NCBI GenBank assembly: GCA_029246605.1
Contig: JAQWMV010000062.1
Location: 1 to 37,708, forward strand
DNA from: Pseudomonadales bacterium
Lineage (GTDB): Bacteria > Pseudomonadota > Gammaproteobacteria > Pseudomonadales > Azotimanducaceae
Length of the DNA: 37,708 nucleotides
Direction of reading: 5' to 3'
Every line of letters begins with the position of its first letter. Within the stretch, counting starts at the first letter, position 1. Positions 1 to 7,978 of the stretch are shown here, piece by piece. The position numbers were made by a program, and so were the translations under genes. Under the pieces are notes generated by a model, which did not search any database, was not told where the DNA came from, and saw nothing but the letters and a program-made list of their open reading frames with translations.

Positions 1-1
1 C

Positions 2-196
2 GAACGTTTTACCAACATGGATGCCGACGGTAATGGCGCGGTAACACAGGAAGAGGCCGAAAATTTTGCGTTTTCAAAACTCGATAAAGATGACGACGGT
101 TACCTCTCTCGCGAAGAAATGAGAAAGCAGATGCGTAAACATCGCGGAGCGACAAAAGGCAAGGGCCGAAGAGATCGACGCCCTGAGCATGATTAG
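2..196 (+). CDS. EF-hand domain protein, C-terminal part (5' end outside window)
   Basis: Frame 2 reads ERFTNMDADGNGAVTQEEAENFAFSKLDKDDDGYLSREEMRKQMRKHRG...; two EF-hand loops (DADGNGAVTQEE, DKDDDGYLSREE); TAG at 194-196. Confidence 0.8.
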   Translation, partial: ERFTNMDADGNGAVTQEEAENFAFSKLDKDDDGYLSREEMRKQMRKHRGATKGKGRRDRRPEHD

Positions 197-255
197 GCGT
201 TATACGCATTATCGTGAGAGACTTTATCCCGTGTATCCATACTTAAGTCTTCCAG

Positions 256-786
256 ATGACCGAAGCAGAATTAGTCGAGCAACTGAGTTCGGGAGATGAA
301 AATGCTTACCGAATTCTACTGGATAGACATCTTGCTCCGATCACAGCGTACGTGACACGCATGATGGCGAGCAATGCTGACACGGAAGATATTGTGCAGG
401 AAACGTTCCTGCGCCTATGGACACAGGGGACAAGGTACAATCCAGACACGGCAAAGCTGACAACCTGGCTGCATAACATTGCACACAACCTTTGTATTGA
501 CCATTTCAGAAAACACAACAGGATGGTTCTCGAAGAAGCGGCCGATGAACCGGATGAACAGGAAGAATTTGTGGACCAACTCATGCATTTTGATAACGTA
601 AAGCATGTTGAACAATCACTGATGCAGTTGCCCGAGCGGCAGCGTAGCGCGATCATCATGTGTCACTACCAAGGTATGTCCAACAGGGATGCTGCCGTCA
701 TTTTGGAAATCTCGGTAGAAGCCCTTGAATCACTAATGGCACGCGGTCGGCGGAAGTTGCGGAAACTCCTGGAAGCAAAAATATGA
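256..786 (+). CDS. ECF-type sigma-70 family RNA polymerase sigma factor
   Basis: Region 2 (ADTEDIVQETFLRLW...TWLHNIAHNLCIDHFRK) and region 4 (LPERQRSAIIMCHYQGMSNRDAAVILEISVEALESLMARGRRKLRKLL). Confidence 0.92.
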   Translation: MTEAELVEQLSSGDENAYRILLDRHLAPITAYVTRMMASNADTEDIVQETFLRLWTQGTRYNPDTAKLTTWLHNIAHNLCIDHFRKHNRMVLEEAADEPDEQEEFVDQLMHFDNVKHVEQSLMQLPERQRSAIIMCHYQGMSNRDAAVILEISVEALESLMARGRRKLRKLLEAKI

Positions 787-1208
787 ACCATACACGCTTA
801 CTCCAAATCATTAATGCCTACGGTACGAATTCCGAGCGATGGCCGGAAGAAGAACGTTTGGCAGCAGTGCATCAGCTTGAGCAGGACTCAAAAGCTCAAC
901 AAGCCATTGTTAGTCTTAAGAGTCTTGATGCGGCGCTCGATAGCTATGTCACGGCACCTGCACCTCATCTCAGAAATAAGATTTTGGGTAATTTGCGTAA
1001 ATCCTGGGTGGATAGCTGTATCGAATGGCTAATGCCTTCCTTTGATGAGCTACTCGCTTATTTTTGGCGACCGGTTTTAGCTGCATCGCTACCCCTCATT
1101 ACAGGTCTTCTTCTAGGGTCTAGTCTGTTCACTGTCGAGATCGCCGACACCTGGGAAGATGAAATCGAATTGATAGCACTCTATGACTCGGGCAACCTCA
1201 ATGAATAA
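783..1208 (+). CDS. Putative membrane anti-sigma factor (CnrY/NccY-like by position), one predicted TM segment
   Basis: ATGA overlap with the sigma gene; hydrophobic segment VLAASLPLITGLLLGSSLF near the C-terminus; directly downstream of an ECF sigma gene. Confidence 0.6.
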   Translation: MNHTRLLQIINAYGTNSERWPEEERLAAVHQLEQDSKAQQAIVSLKSLDAALDSYVTAPAPHLRNKILGNLRKSWVDSCIEWLMPSFDELLAYFWRPVLAASLPLITGLLLGSSLFTVEIADTWEDEIELIALYDSGNLNE

Positions 1209-1683
1209 ATCGCGATGGCTAACCGTAGCACTTTTAGTATCCATCGCTGTCAATTTGCTTCTCGCAGGGATATTCGTCGGTCGTGTTATTTCCGGCGGGC
1301 CGGGGCCAGAGCGAATGCCCTCTCAACTGGGGTGGATGATCCGTCATTTAGACGAGCCTACCCGCGAGTTGCTTCGTCCAGAAATGTTAGAACATAATAA
1401 ACGTGTTGGTCCATTACGAAAACAAATGCGCCGTGCGCAACAAACATTCAACAGACAACTCCTTGACGTCGCAATTGATAGCGAAGCAATGTCACAATCG
1501 CTAGCTAAATTACGACGCACATCGGATGAGTACCAAACCGAGATGCACGAGATGATGCTTCTTATTATTCCGAAATTAGATGAGCAGCAACGCAAGCGAG
1601 TGCTGAGCACGATACGACGAGGACCGGACCGGCCACGGGGACCTGATCGACCACCCAGACGAAATGGCGACAGGAAGCAATAA
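1201..1683 (+). CDS. Periplasmic heavy-metal sensor / CnrX- or Spy-like protein
   Basis: N-terminal TM/signal (WLTVALLVSIAVNLLLAGIFVGRVI) followed by a Met/His/Arg-rich helical domain (QMRRAQQTFNRQLLDVAIDSEAMSQSLAKLRRTSDEYQTEMHEMMLLIIPKLDEQQRKRVL). ATG at 1201 overlaps the anti-sigma stop. Confidence 0.75.
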   Translation: MNKSRWLTVALLVSIAVNLLLAGIFVGRVISGGPGPERMPSQLGWMIRHLDEPTRELLRPEMLEHNKRVGPLRKQMRRAQQTFNRQLLDVAIDSEAMSQSLAKLRRTSDEYQTEMHEMMLLIIPKLDEQQRKRVLSTIRRGPDRPRGPDRPPRRNGDRKQ

Positions 1684-2216
1684 TCATCCTGGTTCAACAA
1701 GCACTCGAGCGGATAGCAACGACAGCCCTGTCTCTCACACCCGACGGATACTTCACGACAGACCTTGACGAGAAATCGCCCTGTGTCAACAACAGGCAGT
1801 GGCGCCCCGTACCTCAGTCAACACCTGTTGATTTTCGTGGGCTGGCCAATGCTCTGGAAACTGAAGTACATCCTGACATCTGTACTTTTTACGGCAGTTT
1901 CTGGTCCGGGCCCCTTGAGACTACCAGCGAAGAGGGACAGGTCAGTCTCATTCAACTGTGGAACCCGGATGATTTCGATCGACTGATCGAAAATCTCATT
2001 GGGCATGGCTTAGTGAAGCGACAACGCAAACAACCGTTAACGCTCTTTTTCGCTACTACAGAGCCAGATTCAGAGCTCTTCCTGAGTGTCGATAATAAGA
2101 CCGGTGAAATTCTGCTCGAGGAACCAGCAAAGCCACCGATCAAAATCGTCGAAAATGACCTCAATACTTTTCTAAATCGTCTTACTCCAGTTCTCGCCTC
2201 ACCTGACATATACTAG
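1683..2216 (+). CDS. syd: Syd-like (SecY-interacting) protein; start codon uncertain, no ATG/GTG/TTG found in frame upstream
   Basis: Manual frame-0 translation: ...VQQALERIATTALSLTPDGYFTTDLDEKSPCVNNRQWRPVPQSTPVDFRGLANALETEVHPDICTFYGSFWSGPLETTSEEGQVSLIQLWNPDDFDRLIENLIGHGLVKRQRKQPLTLFFATTEPDSELFLSVDNKTGEILLEEP... This resembles the Syd pattern ([22 protein letters not shown]...KLPPTLFIAT...LSVCNLSGEV). The track called only the C-terminal 67 aa. Confidence 0.75.
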   Translation: MILVQQALERIATTALSLTPDGYFTTDLDEKSPCVNNRQWRPVPQSTPVDFRGLANALETEVHPDICTFYGSFWSGPLETTSEEGQVSLIQLWNPDDFDRLIENLIGHGLVKRQRKQPLTLFFATTEPDSELFLSVDNKTGEILLEEPAKPPIKIVENDLNTFLNRLTPVLASPDIY

Positions 2217-2242
2217 CGTCACGAACACACAGTGGCATTTAC

Positions 2243-3538
2243 ATGGAACACCTCACACTAACACCCATCGAATCAATCTCTGGCGAGATTAATTTGCCAG
2301 GCTCCAAAAGCCTGACTAATCGCGCCCTGCTACTCGCCGCATTGGCGAAAGGTGAGACGCGCATTACCAATCCGCTAGCGAGCGATGACACAGCACGCAT
2401 GATTGAAGCCCTGCAGCAATCAGGTGTTTCAACGATTATGAATGACAAGCACATCAACGTAGTCGGCAATGCTGGTCTTTTCGCGACGCCTTCCAATAGT
2501 GCATTTTTCCTGGGTAATGCCGGCACTGCAATCAGACCACTCACAGCAATCCTAAGTCTAATTCCTGGGCAATTTGAGGTTGATGGTGATCAATACATGC
2601 GGGAAAGACCCATTGCACATCTTTGCGACGCGCTGATGCAACTCGGCGCAGACATTAAATATCTTGGTAAAGAAGGATACCCTCCATTTTCATTAACAGG
2701 AGGTCAAATCTCCGGTGGTGATGTCAACATCGCTGGCAATATTTCCAGTCAATACTTAACCGCATTACTGCTAGCGCTGCCCTTGGCAAAAAATGACAGC
2801 ATTATTAATGTCATTGGTGACCAGGTATCTAAACCGTATCTTGATATCACCATGAATATCATGAACCAATTTGGTGTTAGCGTTGAACATGATAACTACC
2901 AGCATTTCTCAATACCCGGCTCCCAACACTATGTATCCCCTGGAGATTACCTGGTTGAGTGAGATGCTTCATCTGCATCCTATTTCTATGCAGCAGCTGC
3001 CATTTCTGGCACGATCACTGTTCACGGACTGTGCAAAGACTCTGTTCAAGGTGATATCCAATTTCTGGATACCATCGAGGCAATGGGTGCGAAGATTCAT
3101 CGCGACTTACAATCGATTACTGTTACTAAGGGCGAACTAAACGGCATCGACGTAGATCTAAACCATATTCCCGATGCTGCAATGACAATCGCGGTTATGG
3201 CGTTGTTTGCAAAAGGCACGACGCGAATTCGTAATGTTTACAACTGGCGCGTGAAGGAAACTAATAGGATGTATGCCATGGAAACGGAACTGCGCAAGCT
3301 TGGTGCCACCGTCCTGACTACCGAAGACTCAATCACCATCACACCTCCGGCAAGCATACAGTCCACAACCATTGACACCTATGGAGATCATCGCATCGCC
3401 ATGGGTTTCTCACTCGCCGCACTAGGCAATCAGCCAATTACCATTAACGATCCGGACTGTACAAAAAAGACCTTTCCAGATTACTTCGATGTTTTTAAGT
3501 CGGTCTGTCATTTTGCGGACTCCAATCCCAGCAGGTGA
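2243..3538 (+). pseudogene. aroA: 3-phosphoshikimate 1-carboxyvinyltransferase (EPSP synthase), interrupted by one in-frame TGA at 2960-2962
   Basis: NLPGSKSLTNRALLLAALAKG, FLGNAGTAIRPLTA and DGDQYMRERPIAHL before the stop; [13 protein letters not shown]...VQGDIQF and [14 protein letters not shown] after it. Both halves share frame 2; the stop replaces the Gly of [11 protein letters not shown]. Confidence 0.9.
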
Positions 3539-3978
3539 GATTTCGCGGCTAATCCACCCGCAAAACCGGTAAGACTTCTATTGGCGCCGATCACTCGATG
3601 ACAAGGCACCAGAATTGGCAATGGATTCGCACCATTGGCCGCACCCACCGCCCGAATAGCCCGAGGTCGCCTTATCATCTCCGCTATTTGCGCATAGGTC
3701 CGGATCTGGCCGTAAGGGATTTCTCGCAGTGCGGACCATACAGATAGCTGAAAATCTGTACCGGCCGGCAACAACGCGACACTAAACGTCTCGCGCTGCC
3801 CGGAAAAATACTCTTTAAGCTGTTGCGTGACGGCAGGGAATCCATCCTCAACCTGTCGCCAGTCCTGTTGTGGAGATATACGGGCCTTACCATCAGGTAA
3901 ACCGACATAGCAAAGTAGGCCATCATGGCCAGCTAACAGCAACCGGCCAATGGGTGAACTGACGTAACAATAGTTCAC
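3508..3978 (-). CDS. ogt: Methylated-DNA--protein-cysteine methyltransferase
   Basis: [24 protein letters not shown] and active-site [18 protein letters not shown]. The likely GTG start (3978) overlaps the TGA of the upstream alkA-like reading frame; the track ORF extends further upstream to 4026. Confidence 0.9.
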   Translation of the reverse strand: MNYCYVSSPIGRLLLAGHDGLLCYVGLPDGKARISPQQDWRQVEDGFPAVTQQLKEYFSGQRETFSVALLPAGTDFQLSVWSALREIPYGQIRTYAQIAEMIRRPRAIRAVGAANGANPLPILVPCHRVIGANRSLTGFAGGLAAKSHLLGLESAK

Positions 3979-5425
3979 GTCGACACACTCGCTGCCCACA
4001 GGGGCATACAGGCATAGGGTCGCCACGGACGCCAGTTTTCTGCCCGGGACAACAATTCAACTGCTGCAGAAACCTTCAGGTAGGTTTGCGCTGCTTTTAA
4101 CACCACAAGGTCTGTTTCCGGAAATGCATCAGGATCGTTCACGGCCCGCATCGAGATATACTGCGCTGTCCAGGGACCAACACCTTTAATACTTAGCAAA
4201 CTGTGACGTATATCGTCTGGTTCTGAATCAAAGTCCACTTCACCTTAACGTACCGCACCGCAAGGTCACGAAGCGCCGTAGCGCGACGTTTGGGCATGGG
4301 TAGCGCATCTTCTGTCAATACTGAGAGCTGTTTCGGGACCTGGAAACAGCAACCCATATGGGCTCTCGGTGCCGAATTGCTGCGCAATTTTGCCCATCAC
4401 TGTGGTCGCGGCTGCAACTGAGATCTGCTGACCAACAATCGCACGCACTGCTGTTTCAAACGGATCCCAGGCACCCGGCAACCTGAGGCCCGGAGACCGC
4501 GCCACGATAGGAGCCAGCCCCGCATCACGGCCTAGACCGTCCGATATTTCCTCCGGTAACGCATCAAGATCCAACAAACGCTTTATCTTTTCCGCTATGT
4601 CGATCAAGGGCAAAGGGACATCAGCAACAATCCGACAGGTAAGTGCACCGTCGTCATCTGTGATAGAAACACGGGCAGGCGCGCCCATGATGGACATACT
4701 ACGGCATTATTCATCACCGGTGACCTGCTCCACCGAGGGAATCGCACGGGCTGCAAAAAAAGTCAGCAACGCATTGAAATCAAAGGGCTCCCTGTACGGC
4801 AAGGTGATTACCAAACCGCCAGTCTGATTGGTCGTCGAACGCTTACGCAACGTACCGGGCGCTCTCCCGTAAACTTGTTTAATATGATCATTGAAGCGCC
4901 GGACGCTGCCGTAACCTGCAGCCATAACGACTTCAATCATTGACAAAGAAGACTCATCAATAAGTTTCTTCGCGAACTGCAAACGACGGGTTTGTGCTAC
5001 CGCACCCGGCGAGGTGCCAAGATGTTAACGAAAAAGGTGACACAAATGTCGATCAGTAACACCCAATCTGTGACACAATTGCGGTACGTTTTGGTCATCA
5101 AGCGCGCCCACCGAAATCAATCTCAATGCCCGCGACACTGTCGTTGAGGTACCACGCCAGGCAGGCGTACCAGGAGCAGCCTCAGGACGACAACGTAGAT
5201 CCGGTCGGTATCCGGCGCTTCTGTGGCAGCGGCGGCAGTCTGGAAAAACGTAACATTTTCAGATTTTGGTAGTTTTACCCGACAAATTGGTCGACAGTAG
5301 ATACCTGTCGTCCGGACGGCGACAAAAAAACGGCCATCAAATCTGGGATCCCGCGATCGACGCGCTTTTTCAAAGACCTGATGATCGATTAACATGTTCG
5401 TCACATTCAATAACAGTTCAGGCAT
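3975..5425 (-). pseudogene. Degraded Ada(Zn-binding)-AraC-AlkA fusion (DNA-3-methyladenine glycosylase II family)
   Basis: Ada domain [39 protein letters not shown]; AraC HTH FAKKLIDESSLSMIEVVMAAGYGSVRRFNDHIKQVYGRAPGTLRK; AlkA DPFETAVRAIVGQQISVAAATTVMGKI; HhH LLSIKGVGPWTAQYISMRAVNDPDAFPETDLV. Pieces are split by frameshifts (~5215, ~4325, ~4240) and in-frame TAA at 5025-5027 and 4707-4709. Confidence 0.9.
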
Positions 5426-5477
5426 CTTAGTACCGGTACGTTTTGCAATCTAGCCGGAAACAGACCTCGTATTAGCT

Positions 5478-6695
5478 ATGCTCCAAGTCTTGGGACTAAC
5501 AGATAATCCAGAAGCATTATTTAGCGCTCATGAAGGGTCGCTTGATTTGTTGCAATTCGACTACCTGCATGACCAATCCTACATTGATCAACCTGCGCTG
5601 CTGCTCACGGTCATTTGCGAAAACAATCATCAGAACCAGCGCTGCGTCATAGCACCCCATGGTGATCATCATTTCGAAGACATGTCTTTGGATGCCATCG
5701 CAGACCGGCTGCGTGTTCCTATACTCGACTTTAGATCCGCGATTTCACTATCAGCTCATCCGGTTGAAAAGCCCTGGGGAAAGGAAATCTGGTACACAGG
5801 AATAGAACAACGCGGTGTGTGTTCCATGGGAGGAGTACCGATCCCTTGGGTGCTCGATTGCTTTGGGCAAATACTAAGTGGTTATAACTATACTCCACCG
5901 ATACTCCTAAAAATCCTGGAACCTCTGGCACAGGATGTTATCGGTGATTTATATTTTGAGGCCCATGCTCATAAGACCGAGGTTTATATTGTCACAGCCG
6001 TAGACAAAGATTCCTGGCCTGATGGTATTGGCAAAATTCGTTTTGGTTTTTCCGGCAGCAAAAAAAGTCAGTTCCCCAACACCAATGCATTTGCTAACGC
6101 GTACCTTCAGGCTGTCGATGCCTATCGCGAAGTTAGAACAACGATTGACCAATCAGACCATGCTGATCAACAACTGCGCGACCGAGAGGTGATGTTGCGT
6201 GCGGAAATGGAATCGTTTACATCACTACGCGACCTTCGCGTTGGAGATGTCGTACAAGTACCACCACTAACCCCACATTCTCTACAGCACGGTGTGACCG
6301 TCGTTGAATTCCAGACACCTCACTATGAACGCTATATCCTGTCATTCGCACAGAAAGTACTGACACAGGATCATTGGGATACCGAGTCAGCACTACCTCT
6401 GTTGAATTTTGCGACGGATACACCGCTGTGCACGATTTCCGATGACATCATCGCCGACTTTGATGATTTTTTGGTAAATCGGATAAAGCTTTCCCCAGGG
6501 GAAAGCTTTATTGTCGAAGAACAACGCTATTGCATTGTAATGCCAATTATCGGTGAAGTGACGTTAGCAAATATCCTGGTAGCAACGGGATCCGCCTTCT
6601 ACCTCCCAAAAAGCAGTGAACGCGTCATTAGCAATGACGGTTCTACCGACAGTCTGGTGTTATTGGCAATGCCTCAGGAAGGCAGCAGGCTTTGA
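5478..6695 (+). CDS. Mannose-6-phosphate isomerase class I-like / cupin-fold protein
   Basis: 405 aa with [67 protein letters not shown] and [10 protein letters not shown]. The family call is from motif pattern only. Confidence 0.55.
   Translation: MLQVLGLTDNPEALFSAHEGSLDLLQFDYLHDQSYIDQPALLLTVICENNHQNQRCVIAPHGDHHFEDMSLDAIADRLRVPILDFRSAISLSAHPVEKPWGKEIWYTGIEQRGVCSMGGVPIPWVLDCFGQILSGYNYTPPILLKILEPLAQDVIGDLYFEAHAHKTEVYIVTAVDKDSWPDGIGKIRFGFSGSKKSQFPNTNAFANAYLQAVDAYREVRTTIDQSDHADQQLRDREVMLRAEMESFTSLRDLRVGDVVQVPPLTPHSLQHGVTVVEFQTPHYERYILSFAQKVLTQDHWDTESALPLLNFATDTPLCTISDDIIADFDDFLVNRIKLSPGESFIVEEQRYCIVMPIIGEVTLANILVATGSAFYLPKSSERVISNDGSTDSLVLLAMPQEGSRL
6482..6512. repeat. 29-bp near-perfect palindrome inside the cupin CDS (14-bp arms, 1-nt centre, 6483-6511)
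   Basis: ATAAAGCTTTCCCC-A-GGGGAAAGCTTTAT; the arms are exact reverse complements. Confidence 0.9.
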
Positions 6696-7654
6696 ACTGC
6701 GTCTCGCTCTTCCTGTAACTCCTGGGCCGTCTCCGTCATTTTCTGTCGGGAAAAATCAGAAATCGCAAGATCCTGGACAATCGACCAGTCACCATTTTCA
6801 CAGGTGCAGGGAAACGAATAAATCAAACCAGCCTCGATTCCATAGCTTTCATCGGAGTACACACCCATGCTTACTGTTTCGCCGTTGCTCCCATTAACCC
6901 AATCATGGACGTGATCGATCGCAGCGTTTGCGGCAGAAGCCGCACTGGACAATCCACGAGCACTGATGATTGCGGCCCCTCGCTGCTGCACCAAAGGAAT
7001 AAACTCATGTTCGATCCATGACTGATCAACCATGTCCATCGCAGGTTTACCTGTGACTACTGCATGATTCACGTCTGGATACTGCGTTGCTGAGTGGTTA
7101 CCCCAGATGGTCAGTCCACTAATCTCGGTAATGTGGGTTTGTGTTTTTTGAGCCAGCTGAGTCAACGCCCGGTTGTGGTCCAGTCGGGTCATTGCCGTAA
7201 AACGTCTCGGGTCAATATCAGGTGCATTACGCTGAGCAATCAGGCAATTAGTGTTGGCGGGATTACCCACAACAAGAACACGTATATCTTTCGCGGCATT
7301 GTCGTTGAGCGCCTTACCCTGTACAGAAAATATTGCAGCGTTAGCCTCTAATAAATCTTTTCGTTCCATACCGGGTCCGCGAGGCCTAGAACCAACCAAT
7401 AACGCGACCTGGGTACCTGAAAAAGCTACATTAGGATCATCCGTTGCTACAATGTCCTTTAGTAACGGAAAAGCACAATCTTCCAGCTCCATAACGACAC
7501 CACCCAGAGCTTCCATTGCAGGTGGAATCTCCAGCAGCTGCAAAATAATGGGTTGGTCATCGCCCAACATTTGTCCTGATGCTATCCTGAACAATAGGGA
7601 GTAACTTATCTGACCGGCTGCACCGGTGACTGCGACCTTAATTGGGTCTTTCAT
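6674..7654 (-). CDS. mdh: Malate dehydrogenase
   Basis: [76 protein letters not shown]. The track start at 7672 adds [13 protein letters not shown] is likelier. Confidence 0.95.
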   Translation of the reverse strand: MKDPIKVAVTGAAGQISYSLLFRIASGQMLGDDQPIILQLLEIPPAMEALGGVVMELEDCAFPLLKDIVATDDPNVAFSGTQVALLVGSRPRGPGMERKDLLEANAAIFSVQGKALNDNAAKDIRVLVVGNPANTNCLIAQRNAPDIDPRRFTAMTRLDHNRALTQLAQKTQTHITEISGLTIWGNHSATQYPDVNHAVVTGKPAMDMVDQSWIEHEFIPLVQQRGAAIISARGLSSAASAANAAIDHVHDWVNGSNGETVSMGVYSDESYGIEAGLIYSFPCTCENGDWSIVQDLAISDFSRQKMTETAQELQEERDAVQSLLPS

Positions 7655-7858
7655 TGCAACTTTACCTCTCAATAGCGAAGTCTAAAATCGAAGGGCGCAG
7701 GTTAATACCAATACACTGTCGTGACAACTGCCAAAAAAAATCTTGGTATTCGCGAGAATTTCACCAGCCTCCTTCTCCATTAAAACTCCACCATTCAATA
7801 ATCCCTTATAATCAATAAGTTAGAGCTAAAACTATCGGCGTGCAACGTGCCGAAACTC

Positions 7859-7886
7859 TTGACATCCATGGTCCTAATGTTATGGT
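7859..7886 (+). promoter_or_regulatory. Candidate sigma70 promoter upstream of gltB
   Basis: TTGACA (7859-7864), 16-nt spacer, TATGGT (7881-7886), about 90 nt before the gltB ATG. Confidence 0.4.
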
Positions 7887-7978
7887 GGGCGACCCACTCT
7901 ATGTCGACAATCGGCTTACTGGTAAGTATTTCTCAGTTAACCGGTCGATGATGTTTGCAAGTGTTATAGAGGCAGAGA

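Noticed and set aside
2960-2962. TGA in aroA as genome-wide recoding (Gly) or selenocysteine
   Set aside because: Other genes here end normally at TGA (sigma, tatB, ubiB, ogt), so TGA is a stop; the position is Gly, not Cys/Sec, in the family, and I saw no reason to propose a SECIS.
7706-7754. Inverted repeat AATACCAA ... TTGGTATT upstream of mdh
   Set aside because: Short 8-bp arms with a loop of over 30 nt; not distinguishable from chance.
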